Source: Piscinibacter sp. (GTDB lineage: Bacteria > Pseudomonadota > Gammaproteobacteria > Burkholderiales > Burkholderiaceae_C). From it: a stretch of DNA of 64,000 bases. The position numbers were made by a program, and so were the translations under genes. The stretch spans positions 372,001-436,000 of the forward strand of contig JADJJI010000003.1 of assembly GCA_016706565.1 (NCBI GenBank), read 5' to 3'. The notes beneath the pieces are model-generated. The model had not been told where the DNA came from. It ran no database searches and worked only from the letters and a program-made list of their open reading frames with translations. Shown in pieces: positions 52,258 to 61,863 of this stretch (its first letter is position 1; each line of letters starts with the position of its first letter).

Positions 52258-54666
52258 TCAGCGCTTTGCGAGGCGCTGCCAGGTCTCGACGACCGTGTCA
52301 GGATTCAGCGAGATCGACACGATGCCTTCGCGGGCCAGCCAGTCGGCGAAGTCCGGGTGGTCGCTGGGGCCCTGACCACAGATCCCGATGTACTTGCCGA
52401 CCGCGCGGCAGGCCGTGATGGCGCGCGAGATCAGCGCCTTCACGGCCGGGTCGCGCTCGTCGAAGTCGCGCGCCAGCAGCTCCAGCCCGGAGTCGCGGTC
52501 CAGGCCCAGCGTGAGCTGGGTCAGGTCGTTCGAGCCGATCGACATGCCGTCGAAATGCTCGAGGAACTGCTCGGCGAGGATGGCGTTGCTCGGCACCTCG
52601 CACATCATGATCACGCGCAGGCCGTCGGTGCCGCCCATCGCGGCGCGCTTCAGGCCGCGCTCGGCGAGCATGCCCACCACCTTCTGCGCCTGGCCGAGCG
52701 TGCGCACGAAGGGCACCATGATCTCGACGTTGCTCAGGCCCATGTCGGTGCGCACGCGCTTGAGCGCCTCGCACTCCATCGCGAAGGCCTCGCCGAAGCT
52801 GTCGCTGACATAGCGCGACGCGCCGCGGAAGCCGAGCATCGGGTTCTCTTCCTCGGGCTCGTAGCGCGAGCCGCCGATCAGCTTCTTGTACTCGTTGCTC
52901 TTGAAGTCCGACAGCCGCACGATCACCGGCTTGGGCCAGAACGCGGCGGCGATGGTCGCGACGCCCTCGACCAGCTTGTCGACGTAGAAGGCGCGCGGCG
53001 AGGCGTGCCCGCGCGCCACCGATTCGACGGCCTTCTTCAGGTCGGCGTCGACGTTCGGGTAGTCGAGGATCGCCTTCGGGTGCACGCCGATGTTGTTGTT
53101 GATGATGAACTCGAGCCGCGCCAGGCCGACGCCCGAGTTGGGCATCTGCGCGAAGTCGAAAGCCAGCTGCGGGTTGCCCACGTTCATCATGATCTTCACC
53201 GGGCAGTACGGCAGCTCGCCGCGCTGCACGTCGCTGACCTCGGTCTCGAGCAGTCCGTCGTAGATGAAGCCGGTGTCGCCCTCGGAGCAGACCACGGTCA
53301 CCAGCGCGCCGTCCTTCAACGTCTCGGTCGCGTCGCCGCAGCCCACCACCGCCGGGATGCCGAGTTCGCGCGCGATGATCGCCGCGTGGCAGGTGCGCCC
53401 GCCGCGGTTGGTGACGATCGCGCTGGCGCGTTTCATCACCGGCTCCCAGTTCGGGTCGGTCATGTCGGTGACCAGCACGTCACCCGGCTGCACCTGGTCC
53501 ATGTCGGCCAGGCTGTGCACGATGCGCACCGGGCCGGTGCCGATCTTCTGGCCGATGGCGCGGCCCTCGGCGAGCACGGTGCCCGTGCTCTTGAGCTTGT
53601 AGCGCTGCTCGACCTTGCCCTGCGCCTGGCTCTTCACCGTCTCGGGGCGCGCCTGCAGGATGTAGAGCTGGTTGTCGCCGCCGTCCTTGCCCCACTCGAT
53701 GTCCATCGGCCGACCGTAGTGCTGCTCGATGATCAGCGCGTAGCGCGCCAGCTCGGCCACGTCGGCATCGGTCAGCGAATATCGGTTGCGGTGCTCGGGC
53801 GCGGTGTCCACGGTGCGCACCAGCTTGCCGGTCTTCGCCTTCTCCTCGGGCGAGGAGAACTCCATCTTGATCAGCTTGGAACCGAGGTTGCGGCGGATGA
53901 TGGGCAGCTTGCCGGCCTTCAGCGCCGGCTTGTGCACGTAGAACTCGTCGGGGTTCACGGCGCCCTGCACCACCGTCTCGCCCAGGCCGTAGCTGGAGGT
54001 GATGAAGACCACGTCCTGGAAGCCGCTCTCGGTGTCGATGGTGAACATCACGCCGGCCGCGCCGAGGTCGGAGCGCACCATGCGCTGCACGCCGGCCGAC
54101 AGCGCCACGTCGCCGTGCGCGAAGCCCTTGTGCACCCGGTAGCTGATGGCACGGTCGTTGTAGAGGCTGGCGAAGACCTCCTTCATCTTGGCCAACACCT
54201 CGTCGATGCCGACCACGTTGAGGAAGGTCTCCTGCTGGCCGGCGAACGACGCGTCGGGCAGGTCTTCGGCCGTGGCCGAGGAGCGCACGGCGAACGAGGC
54301 GCCGGGGTTGCCCGCGGTCAGGCGCGTGAACTCGGCGCGGATCGCGGCCTCGAGCGCCGGCGGGAACGGCGTGGACTCGATCCAGTGGCGGATCTGCGCG
54401 CCGGCCTCGGCCAGCGCGCGCACGTCGTCGGTGTTCAGCGTCGCCAGGCGCTCGCTGATGCGCGTGACCAGGCCTTCGTGCTTGAGGAACTCGCGGAAGG
54501 CGTGCGCCGTCGTCGCGAAGCCGCCGGGCACGCGCACGCCCGAAGCGGCCAGTTGGCTGATCATTTCGCCGAGCGAGGCGTTCTTGCCGCCCACCGACTC
54601 GACGTCGGTCATCCTCAGTTGTTCGAACGGAACGACCAGGGCGGTCGCCAGTGCAGGGTTGGACAT
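52258..54666 (-). CDS. ppsA: phosphoenolpyruvate synthase
   Basis: Converts pyruvate plus ATP to PEP, AMP and phosphate for gluconeogenesis. The 802-residue protein has the N-terminal ATP-grasp ([16 protein letters not shown]), the phosphohistidine loop [19 protein letters not shown] and the C-terminal PEP barrel. ATG 54666 ([12 protein letters not shown]) is family-like. It is divergent from ppsR, its usual regulator. Confidence 0.96.
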   Translation of the reverse strand: MSNPALATALVVPFEQLRMTDVESVGGKNASLGEMISQLAASGVRVPGGFATTAHAFREFLKHEGLVTRISERLATLNTDDVRALAEAGAQIRHWIESTPFPPALEAAIRAEFTRLTAGNPGASFAVRSSATAEDLPDASFAGQQETFLNVVGIDEVLAKMKEVFASLYNDRAISYRVHKGFAHGDVALSAGVQRMVRSDLGAAGVMFTIDTESGFQDVVFITSSYGLGETVVQGAVNPDEFYVHKPALKAGKLPIIRRNLGSKLIKMEFSSPEEKAKTGKLVRTVDTAPEHRNRYSLTDADVAELARYALIIEQHYGRPMDIEWGKDGGDNQLYILQARPETVKSQAQGKVEQRYKLKSTGTVLAEGRAIGQKIGTGPVRIVHSLADMDQVQPGDVLVTDMTDPNWEPVMKRASAIVTNRGGRTCHAAIIARELGIPAVVGCGDATETLKDGALVTVVCSEGDTGFIYDGLLETEVSDVQRGELPYCPVKIMMNVGNPQLAFDFAQMPNSGVGLARLEFIINNNIGVHPKAILDYPNVDADLKKAVESVARGHASPRAFYVDKLVEGVATIAAAFWPKPVIVRLSDFKSNEYKKLIGGSRYEPEEENPMLGFRGASRYVSDSFGEAFAMECEALKRVRTDMGLSNVEIMVPFVRTLGQAQKVVGMLAERGLKRAAMGGTDGLRVIMMCEVPSNAILAEQFLEHFDGMSIGSNDLTQLTLGLDRDSGLELLARDFDERDPAVKALISRAITACRAVGKYIGICGQGPSDHPDFADWLAREGIVSISLNPDTVVETWQRLAKR

Positions 54667-54892
54667 GGGAAAACTCCGTGATGTTGGAAAACCGGCATGT
54701 CCCGTCCTCCCGAAATGCGGCCCGAGCGAAGCTCCAGGGCGGTGCATGCCCACGCAGGCCGGCCGCACTCTTCGAGTGTTGTGTGGCGGCGGGCGGCGTT
54801 CAAGGGCGTCGGGGGTGGAAGTTTGCTCGGGATTCTACGGGTTTGTTCCCTATCATCGAGGGCGTCCCCCCAATCCGAAGGCCCGCGCTGCC
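54667..54892. other. 226-base divergent gap between ppsA and ppsR
   Basis: It should hold both promoters. A TATCAT (54851-54856) may be the ppsR -10 element. CACTC-TTC-GAGTG (54766-54778) is a small dyad that could be an operator. Nothing else is clear. Confidence 0.35.
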
Positions 54893-55714
54893 ATGCCCAA
54901 TCGCACCGTCTTCTTCGTCTCCGACGGCACCGGCATCACCGCCGAAACCTTCGGCAACTCGATCCTGGCGCAGTTCTCCGGCAAGCCGCGCCACGTGCGC
55001 CGGCCCTTCATCGACACACCAGACAAGGCGCACCAGGTGGTGCGCGAGATCAACCACACGGCAGACGCCGAGGGTCGCCGGCCGGTGGTCTTCATCACGC
55101 TGGTCAACGCGGAGATCCTGGCGATCCTGAAGGAGCACTCCAAGGGCCTGGTGCTGGACATGTTCAACACCTTCATCGAGCCGCTGGAGGCGGAGTTCGG
55201 CGTCAAGTCGAACCACCGTATCGGCCGCTTCTCGGACGTCTCCAAGAGCCAGGAGTACACCGACCGCATCGAGGCGATCAATTTCTCGCTGGCGCACGAC
55301 GACGGCCAGTCGGCGAAGAACCTCGCCGAAGCCGACGTGATCCTGGTCGGCGTGAGCCGCAGCGGCAAGACGCCGACCTCGCTCTACCTCGCGATGCAGC
55401 ACGGCATCAAGGCAGCCAACTACCCGCTGATCCCCGAGGACTTCGACCGCGGCCAGATCCCGTCGACGCTGGCGCCGTTCAAGAAGAAGTGCTTCGGCCT
55501 GACCATCGACCCCGAGCGGCTGAGCCAGATCCGCAACGAGCGACGGCCGAACAGCAAGTACGCCTCGATCGAGAACTGCCGCATGGAAGTGCACGAGGCC
55601 GAGGCGATGATGCGCCGCGAAGGCATCGCCTGGCTGTCGTCGACGCACAAGTCGATCGAGGAGATCGCCACCACGATCCTGCGCGACCTGCGGCCGGACC
55701 GGCTGATGTATTAG
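54893..55714 (+). CDS. ppsR: PEP synthase regulatory protein (bifunctional kinase/pyrophosphorylase)
   Basis: DUF299 enzyme that inactivates PEP synthase by ADP-dependent phosphorylation of a Thr next to the catalytic His and reverses it with phosphate. The 273-residue protein opens TVFFVSDGTGITAETFG and has the P-loop ILVGVSRSGKTPTSLYLA. ATG 54893 is preferred. Divergence from ppsA supports the role. Its stop overlaps the converging diguanylate cyclase by four bases. Confidence 0.95.
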   Translation: MPNRTVFFVSDGTGITAETFGNSILAQFSGKPRHVRRPFIDTPDKAHQVVREINHTADAEGRRPVVFITLVNAEILAILKEHSKGLVLDMFNTFIEPLEAEFGVKSNHRIGRFSDVSKSQEYTDRIEAINFSLAHDDGQSAKNLAEADVILVGVSRSGKTPTSLYLAMQHGIKAANYPLIPEDFDRGQIPSTLAPFKKKCFGLTIDPERLSQIRNERRPNSKYASIENCRMEVHEAEAMMRREGIAWLSSTHKSIEEIATTILRDLRPDRLMY

Positions 55715-56472
55715 GACGGCGGCGGCGCCGCTTCCCAGCGGTCCTTGCCGGCCAGCTTGGCCCGGTACATCGCCTGGTCGGCCCGGTCGATCAGTCGCTC
55801 GAAACGCTCGGCCCCGCCCGCCGACATGGCCACGCCGATCGAAGCCGTGCAACCGATGGGAACCTCGTACTCGCCGAGCTTCAGCCCGCGAAGTTCCGCC
55901 AGGATCCGCTCGACGACCTTCACGCCGTCTTCGCGGCGGGTGCGCGGCAGAACCACCGCGAACTCCTCGCCGCCCCAGCGCGCGGCCATGTCGGTGCTGC
56001 GCAGCGCCGCCTGGATGCGCTGTGCGGTCGCGCGCAGCAGCCGGTCGCCCGCCGCATGGCCATGGCGGTCATTGACCCGCTTGAAGTCGTCGAGGTCGAG
56101 CAGCGCCGCCACCAGCGGCTCGCCCGTGCGCTGCGCCATGTCGAGTTCGCGCTGGGCCAGTTCGCAAAGCCGGCGGCGGTTGGACAGGCCTGTGAGGTCG
56201 TCGTACCAGGCCAGTCGCTCCGCCTGGAGCCGGGCGGCCTCGACCTCGCGCAGAAGGCGCACGATCACCCAGCTCACCGGCACGGAGACGAGCAGCGGGA
56301 TCACCACCGCGATGACCACGTAGAGCGGGAAGGCGGGGGTCTGGGGCAGCCGCAGCGCCGCGGTCAAGCCGAACAGGGCGGCGACCGACAGGCCCACGCT
56401 GCAGGCCGCCACGGCCGCCACCGTGAGCGCCACCGGGCTGCCCACGACGATCCTTCTCCAGCCTGCGTCCAT
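55711..56472 (-). CDS. membrane-bound diguanylate cyclase (GGDEF)
   Basis: Makes c-di-GMP. The 253-residue protein has two N-terminal hydrophobic helices (about 10-65), then GGDEF: DDLTGLSNRRRL, LLDLDDFKRVNDRHGHAAGD, the active site RWGGEEFAVVLP, and an inhibitory RxxD site (RSTD) five residues upstream. It has no separate sensor domain. ATG 56472 follows family expectation. Confidence 0.92.
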   Translation of the reverse strand: MDAGWRRIVVGSPVALTVAAVAACSVGLSVAALFGLTAALRLPQTPAFPLYVVIAVVIPLLVSVPVSWVIVRLLREVEAARLQAERLAWYDDLTGLSNRRRLCELAQRELDMAQRTGEPLVAALLDLDDFKRVNDRHGHAAGDRLLRATAQRIQAALRSTDMAARWGGEEFAVVLPRTRREDGVKVVERILAELRGLKLGEYEVPIGCTASIGVAMSAGGAERFERLIDRADQAMYRAKLAGKDRWEAAPPPS

Positions 56473-56513
56473 TCCCGCCTCCTCGCTTCGGGCGCACCGC
56501 ACCGCGCCTGCGC

Positions 56514-57290
56514 TCACCGGGCGCGCTGGCGCGCCGATTCGTACAGGCACACCGCCGCCGCCGCAGCGACGTTCAGCGACTCCTCGCCGCCCGGCTGCGG
56601 AATCCGCAGCGCCATCGCGCATTGCCGCTGCAGTGCCGCCGAGACTCCCTGCCCTTCGTGGCCGAGGACCCATCCGCAAGGCCACGGCAGATCGACCTCG
56701 TGCAGCGCCTGCGCGGCGTGCGAACTGGTGCCCAGCATCGGCACTTGCAGCCCGGCCAGCGCGTCGGATTCGAGCCCTTCGACCAGCCGCAGCGCGAAAT
56801 GCGCGCCCATGCCGGCACGCAGCACCTTGGGCGACCACAGCGCCGCCGTGCCCTTGAGCGCCAGCACCTGCGTGAAGCCGAAGGCCGAGGCACTGCGCAG
56901 GATGGCGCCGACGTTGCCGGCATCCTGCAGGCGGTCGAGCACCACCGAGGCTTGTTCGGGCGCGAGCGCCGGCGCCGTCGGCGTGGTGACGACGAAGCCG
57001 ATCTCCGGCGGCGACTCCAGCGTGCTCAGCCCGGCCATGAGTTCGGGCGGCACGATCGCCACGGCCGCCGCCTGGCCGGCCAAGGCGCGCAATGCCGGCT
57101 GCTCCCACCCGGCCGTGCTGACGATGGCCTGCACCGCTCGCCCGCCGCGCTGGGCGAACGCCGAACACAGGTGGTCGCCCTCCAGCCACACCTCGCCGAG
57201 CTTGCGGTAGGCGCCCGGGTCGGCGCCGAGCTTGCGCACCCGCACCAGCAGCGGGTTGTCGCGCGAGCTGACCTGGCGTGCCTCGGCCAT
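56514..57290 (-). CDS. SpoU/TrmH-family RNA 2'-O-methyltransferase
   Basis: Knotted SPOUT methyltransferase, 258 residues, with motif 1 LDRLQDAGNVGAILRSA, motif 2 WVLGHEGQGVS and motif 3 IPQPGGEESLNVAAAAAV. It methylates rRNA or tRNA ribose; the target cannot be set from sequence, though rRNA is usual. It follows rnhB by four bases at the end of the bamA-lpxB-rnhB run. Confidence 0.9.
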   Translation of the reverse strand: MAEARQVSSRDNPLLVRVRKLGADPGAYRKLGEVWLEGDHLCSAFAQRGGRAVQAIVSTAGWEQPALRALAGQAAAVAIVPPELMAGLSTLESPPEIGFVVTTPTAPALAPEQASVVLDRLQDAGNVGAILRSASAFGFTQVLALKGTAALWSPKVLRAGMGAHFALRLVEGLESDALAGLQVPMLGTSSHAAQALHEVDLPWPCGWVLGHEGQGVSAALQRQCAMALRIPQPGGEESLNVAAAAAVCLYESARQRAR

Positions 57291-57294
57291 CGCC

Positions 57295-57915
57295 TCAATC
57301 GCTCAGGACTTCGCGCACCGGGCCGAAGCTGCGCCGGTGCTGCGGGCAGGCGCCGTGCGCGCGCAGCGCCGCCAGGTGTTCGGGCGTCGGATAGCCCTTG
57401 TGGCCGTCGAAGCCGTACTGCGGGTGCAGTGCGTGCAGTTCGAGGCAGAGCCGGTCGCGGTGCACCTTGGCGAGGATGGAGGCGGCGGAAATCGCCTTCA
57501 CCTTCGCATCGCCCTTGACGATGGCCTCGGCCGGGATCTTCAGCACCGGGATGCGGTTGCCGTCGACCAGCACCTTGGCGGGCTTCAGGCGCAGGCCCTC
57601 GACCGCGCGACGCATCGCCAGCATCGTGGCCTGCAGGATGTTCAGCTCGTCGATCTCGGCGGCACTCGCTTCGGCGATGCAGCAGCACAGCGCCTTGGCG
57701 CGGATCTCGTCGAACAGGCGCTCGCGCTTGAGCGCGCTGATCGCCTTCGAATCGGCCAGGCCCTTGATCGGCTTCAGGTCGTCGAGGATCACCGCCGCCG
57801 CCACCACCGGCCCGGCCAGCGGGCCGCGCCCGGCTTCGTCCACGCCGGCCACCAGGCCGGGCACGTCGAAGCTCAGGCCGAGCTGCTCAGCGCGCAAGAA
57901 TCTTCTCGATCGCAT
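57295..57915 (-). CDS. rnhB: ribonuclease HII
   Basis: Cuts RNA in RNA-DNA hybrids and at single ribonucleotides. The 206-residue protein has [14 protein letters not shown] (DE catalytic pair), [15 protein letters not shown] and VDGNRIP. ATG 57915 overlaps lpxB by 29 bases; a TTG at 57897 would reduce this to 11. Confidence 0.95.
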   Translation of the reverse strand: MRSRRFLRAEQLGLSFDVPGLVAGVDEAGRGPLAGPVVAAAVILDDLKPIKGLADSKAISALKRERLFDEIRAKALCCCIAEASAAEIDELNILQATMLAMRRAVEGLRLKPAKVLVDGNRIPVLKIPAEAIVKGDAKVKAISAASILAKVHRDRLCLELHALHPQYGFDGHKGYPTPEHLAALRAHGACPQHRRSFGPVREVLSD

Positions 57916-59029
57916 CGGTGGCGGCGCGCGCGGTGTCGCGGCGAAGCTCCAGGTGCAGCGCGTGAAAGCGCTTCTCGAGTGCAGCGCAGCGCTGCGGGTC
58001 GTCCAGCCAGGCCAGCGCCGCGTGCGCCAGGCGCTCGGGTGTCGCGTCGCCCTGGATCAGCTCGGGCACGGCGAAGTCGCGCAGCAGGATGTTGGGCAGG
58101 CCCACCCAGGGCTGGTACTTCATGCGCTTCATCATCTGCCAGCTCAAGGCGTGCATGGCATAGGCGATCACCATCGGGCGCTTGAAAAGCGCCGCCTCCA
58201 GCGTGGCCGTGCCGCTGGCCACCAGCGTCACGTCGCAGGCGGCCAGCGCCTCGTGTGAGCGGCCGTCGAGCAGTTCCACCTTCACCCGGTCGGCATGCAG
58301 CTTGCGCAGCGGCTCGACCAGGTGGCGCAAGCCTGGCACCACCGGCAGGATGAATCGCAGGCCCGGTCTCAACGCCGCCATCTCCGCGGCCGCAGCGAAC
58401 AGGCGCGGCGCGATGTACTGGATCTCGGAGCGGCGGCTGCCGGGCAGCAGCGCCACCACGGTTTCGTCGCCAATGGCCAGCGCCGCGCGGCTGGCTGCAC
58501 GTGGCACGTCCAGCGGAATCGCATCGGCCAGCGGGTGGCCCACGTAGACCGCGTCGATGCCCTGCTTCGCGTAGATCTCCGGCTCGAACGGGAAGATGCA
58601 AAGCACGGCGTCGACCGCATTGCGGATCTTCTCGATGCGCTTGCCGCGCCAGGCCCAGATCGACGGGCTGACGAAATGCACGGTGCGGATGCCGGCGGCC
58701 TTCAGGCGTGTCTCGAGATCGAGGTTGAAGTCGGGCGCGTCGACGCCGATGAACAGATCCGGCTTGGCCGCCAGGATGCGCTCGGCGAGCTGGTTGCGGA
58801 TGCCGACCAGCTCGCGGTAGTGGCTGAGCACCTCGACGTAGCCGCGCACGGCGAGCTTGTCGTGCGGCCACCAGGCCTCGAAACCCTGCGCGGCCATCTT
58901 CGGCCCGCCGATGCCCTGGGCGACGAGCGCTGGCCAGCGTGCGCGCAGGCCGCCAAGCAACAGGCCGGCGAGCAAGTCGCCCGAAGCCTCGCCCGCGACC
59001 ATCGCGAAGCGCGGAGCAGCCGCGTCCAT
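57887..59029 (-). CDS. lpxB: lipid A disaccharide synthase
   Basis: Joins UDP-2,3-diacylglucosamine and lipid X. The 380-residue protein has [44 protein letters not shown] and [13 protein letters not shown] 59029 is five bases after the lpxA stop. Confidence 0.96.
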   Translation of the reverse strand: MDAAAPRFAMVAGEASGDLLAGLLLGGLRARWPALVAQGIGGPKMAAQGFEAWWPHDKLAVRGYVEVLSHYRELVGIRNQLAERILAAKPDLFIGVDAPDFNLDLETRLKAAGIRTVHFVSPSIWAWRGKRIEKIRNAVDAVLCIFPFEPEIYAKQGIDAVYVGHPLADAIPLDVPRAASRAALAIGDETVVALLPGSRRSEIQYIAPRLFAAAAEMAALRPGLRFILPVVPGLRHLVEPLRKLHADRVKVELLDGRSHEALAACDVTLVASGTATLEAALFKRPMVIAYAMHALSWQMMKRMKYQPWVGLPNILLRDFAVPELIQGDATPERLAHAALAWLDDPQRCAALEKRFHALHLELRRDTARAATDAIEKILAR

Positions 59030-59034
59030 GCGGA

Positions 59035-59823
59035 TCAGCGCGCGATGCCGCGCGTCGCGCCCGCGAGGAAGGCGCTCATCAGCGCCACGTCGCCTGCGGC
59101 ATGCGGCTCCTCGCGGCCCAGCGCCTCGATGGCCTCGCGAGCCTGCTGGAAGGTCTTGCCCTCGCGGTACAGCAACTTGTGCATCTGCTTGACCGCGGCG
59201 ATGCGCGGCACGTCGAAGCCGCGCCTGCGCAGTCCCTCGATGTTGAAGCCGCGCACGGCCAGCGGGTTGCCGTCGACCAGCATGAAGGGCGGCACGTCCT
59301 GCGAGACCGCACTGCCGAAGCCGACCATCACGTGCGCGCCGATCTTGACGAACTGGTGGATGCCGGTCAGCCCGCCCACCGTGACCCAGTCGCCCAGGTG
59401 CACGTGGCCGCCCAGCGTGGTGTTGTTGGCCAGCGTGGTGCGGTCGGCGACCTGGCAGTCGTGCGCGATGTGCACGTAGGCCATGATCCAGTTGTCGTTG
59501 CCGATGCGCGTGACGCCCGCGTCCTGCGCCGTGCCCAGGTTGAAGGTGCAGAACTCGCGCACCATGTTGCGGTCGCCGATGTGCAGTTCGGTCGGCTCGC
59601 CGGCGTACTTCTTGTCCTGCGGCACGGCGCCGATCGAGTTGAACTGGAAGATGCGGTTGTCGCGGCCGATCGTGGTGCGGCCCTCGATCACGCAATGCGG
59701 GCCGATCGTCGTGCCTTCGCCGATGCGCACCTGCGAGCGAACCACGGTGTAGGCGCCGATCGTGACGTTCTCGCCGAGCTGTGCGCCGCTCTCGACGATG
59801 GCAGTGGGGTGGATGCTGGCCAT
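59035..59823 (-). CDS. lpxA: UDP-N-acetylglucosamine acyltransferase
   Basis: First lipid A step, 3-O-acylation of UDP-GlcNAc. The 262-residue protein is a hexapeptide-repeat beta-helix ([20 protein letters not shown]) with the catalytic His in [11 protein letters not shown] and the C-terminal helical domain. It lies 24 bases after fabZ. Confidence 0.97.
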   Translation of the reverse strand: MASIHPTAIVESGAQLGENVTIGAYTVVRSQVRIGEGTTIGPHCVIEGRTTIGRDNRIFQFNSIGAVPQDKKYAGEPTELHIGDRNMVREFCTFNLGTAQDAGVTRIGNDNWIMAYVHIAHDCQVADRTTLANNTTLGGHVHLGDWVTVGGLTGIHQFVKIGAHVMVGFGSAVSQDVPPFMLVDGNPLAVRGFNIEGLRRRGFDVPRIAAVKQMHKLLYREGKTFQQAREAIEALGREEPHAAGDVALMSAFLAGATRGIAR

Positions 59824-59847
59824 GTGCCCGGACTCCCTGTCGCGGCC

Positions 59848-60291
59848 TCAGGTGAAGCTGCGCATCGTGCAGGTGAGGTCGGCCTCCACGGCCACCTCGC
59901 CGTCCACCAGCGCCCGGCCCTTGAACTTGAACACCGAGGCTTTCATGCGCTCGAGCGTGGCCTCGAGCACGAGCTGATCGCCCGGTTCGACGGGCCGTTT
60001 GAAGCGCGCGTTGTCGATGCCGGCGAAGTAGTACACCGTGTTGTCGTCCGGCTCCTGGCCGAGCGTCTCGAAGGCCAGCAACGCCGAAGCCTGCGCCAGC
60101 GCCTCGATCATCAGCACACCGGGCATCACCGGGCGCTTGGGAAAGTGGCCGTTGAAGAACTGCTCGTTGATGGTGACGTTCTTGATCGCCTTGATGCGCT
60201 GCCCCTTCTCGATCTCGAGCACGCGATCCACCAGGAGGATGGGATAGCGGTGCGGCAGCTTCTTCAGGATCTGGTGGATGTCCATCGTCAT
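59848..60291 (-). CDS. fabZ: 3-hydroxyacyl-ACP dehydratase FabZ
   Basis: Dehydrates 3-hydroxyacyl-ACP in fatty acid synthesis, competing with lipid A for the same substrate. The 147-residue hot-dog protein has [13 protein letters not shown] (catalytic His) and [21 protein letters not shown] (catalytic Glu). ATG 60291 overlaps lpxD by four bases. Confidence 0.96.
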   Translation of the reverse strand: MTMDIHQILKKLPHRYPILLVDRVLEIEKGQRIKAIKNVTINEQFFNGHFPKRPVMPGVLMIEALAQASALLAFETLGQEPDDNTVYYFAGIDNARFKRPVEPGDQLVLEATLERMKASVFKFKGRALVDGEVAVEADLTCTMRSFT

Positions 60292-61328
60292 GGTTGTCTC
60301 GGCGTGGTGTCGTTCTTCTCGAGGGCTCGGATGCGGTCTCGCAGGGCGTGAAGCTGGCGCAGCGTGGCCGCATTCTTCTCCCAGGCGGCATTGTCGTCGA
60401 TGGGGAAGACGCCGCTGTACTGCCCCGGCTGGCGGATCGAGCGCATCACCACCGAGGCCGCCGAGATGTGCACATGGTCGGCCAGCGTCAGGTGGCCGAG
60501 CACGATGGCGCCACCGCCCACCGTGCAGTGCCGGCCGATCACCGCGCTGCCGGCGATGCCCACGCAGCCGGCCATCGCCGAGTGCGCGCCGATGTGCACG
60601 TTGTGGCCGACCTGGATCAGGTTGTCGAGCTTGACGCCATCCTCGATGACGGTGTCGTCGAGCGCCCCGCGGTCGATGCAGGTGTTGGCGCCGATCTCGA
60701 CGTCGTCGCCGATGCGCACCGCGCCGAGTTGCTCGATCTTCTCCCAGCGCCCTTCGGTGGGCGCGAAGCCGAATCCGTCGGCGCCGATCACCACGCCGCT
60801 GTGCACGAGGCCGCGCGCGCCGATGCGGCAGCCTTCGCCGAGCGTGACGCGCGGCGCCAGCCGCGTGCCCTCGCCGATCGACGCGTTCGCGCCGATCACG
60901 CAATGCGCGCCGATCTGCGCCCCCGCACCGACCACCGCGCCGGCCTCGATCACCACCAGCGGGCCGATCGAGGCTCCCTCGCCCACCTGCGCATCGGCGT
61001 GGACGACGGCGCTGGCATGGATGCCGGCCATCGCCGCCGGACGGATGCGCCGCGCCCACCACTGCGTGAGCCGGGCAAAGTAGAGGTAAGGATCAGGCGT
61101 GACGATGGCCGCGGCGCGGCCGGCCACGGCCTCGCGCAGGGCCGGCGAGACGATCACGCAGCCGGCCAGTGAGCCCGTCAGCTGGGAGCGGTACTTCGGG
61201 TGGGCCAGGAAGGAGATGGTGCGGCCATCCGCGCCCTCGAGCGGCCCGATGCGGGCGATGAGCAGGCCGGCGTCGCCAATCAGTTCGCCGCCGAGTTGCC
61301 CGGCGATGTCACGCAGAGCAACTTCCAT
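60288..61328 (-). CDS. lpxD: UDP-3-O-acylglucosamine N-acyltransferase
   Basis: Third lipid A step. The 346-residue protein has the N-terminal uridine-binding domain and hexapeptide repeats, with the catalytic His in [14 protein letters not shown]. It is 16 bases after skp. Confidence 0.96.
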   Translation of the reverse strand: MEVALRDIAGQLGGELIGDAGLLIARIGPLEGADGRTISFLAHPKYRSQLTGSLAGCVIVSPALREAVAGRAAAIVTPDPYLYFARLTQWWARRIRPAAMAGIHASAVVHADAQVGEGASIGPLVVIEAGAVVGAGAQIGAHCVIGANASIGEGTRLAPRVTLGEGCRIGARGLVHSGVVIGADGFGFAPTEGRWEKIEQLGAVRIGDDVEIGANTCIDRGALDDTVIEDGVKLDNLIQVGHNVHIGAHSAMAGCVGIAGSAVIGRHCTVGGGAIVLGHLTLADHVHISAASVVMRSIRQPGQYSGVFPIDDNAAWEKNAATLRQLHALRDRIRALEKNDTTPRQP

Positions 61329-61344
61329 CTGCGCTGCCTCCGGC

Positions 61345-61863
61345 TTACTTGGCGCCGGCCTGGCCGTTCAGGGCCTTGATCACCTTGTCGGTGATGTCGA
61401 TCCGCGGGCCGGCGAAGACGGCCTCCTGGATGATCAGGTCGTACTTCTCGCTGTCGAAGATCTGCTTCATGACCTTGTTGGCGCGCTCGACGACGGACGC
61501 GAGCTCCTCGTTCTTGCGCTGGGTCAGGTCTTCCTGAAACTCGCGGCGCTTGCGCTGGAACTCGCGGTCCTGCTCGACCAGGTCGCGCTGGCGGCGGCTG
61601 CGTTCGGCCTCGGACAGCGTGGGTGCGTCCTTGTCGAGCTTGTCGCCGGCGGCCTTGAGCTTGCCGGCCAAGTCGGCGATGTCTTTCTCGCGCTTGCTGA
61701 ACTCGGTCTCGAGCTTGGCCTGGGCAGCCTTGGCCGGAGCGGCCTCACGCAGCACCTTGTCGGCATTCACGTAGCCGATCTTCAGCTCCTGGGCCTGCGC
61801 ACCCAGCGTCGCAAGCGCCAGCAAGGCTGCGCAAGCCGTCGACTTCAGGATGGAAGTATTCAT
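61345..61863 (-). CDS. skp: periplasmic chaperone OmpH/Skp
   Basis: Trimeric jellyfish chaperone carrying unfolded outer-membrane proteins to BamA. The 172-residue protein has a signal peptide ([14 protein letters not shown]), [14 protein letters not shown], and a long charged helical tentacle region. Its ATG overlaps the bamA stop (TAATG). Confidence 0.92.
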   Translation of the reverse strand: MNTSILKSTACAALLALATLGAQAQELKIGYVNADKVLREAAPAKAAQAKLETEFSKREKDIADLAGKLKAAGDKLDKDAPTLSEAERSRRQRDLVEQDREFQRKRREFQEDLTQRKNEELASVVERANKVMKQIFDSEKYDLIIQEAVFAGPRIDITDKVIKALNGQAGAK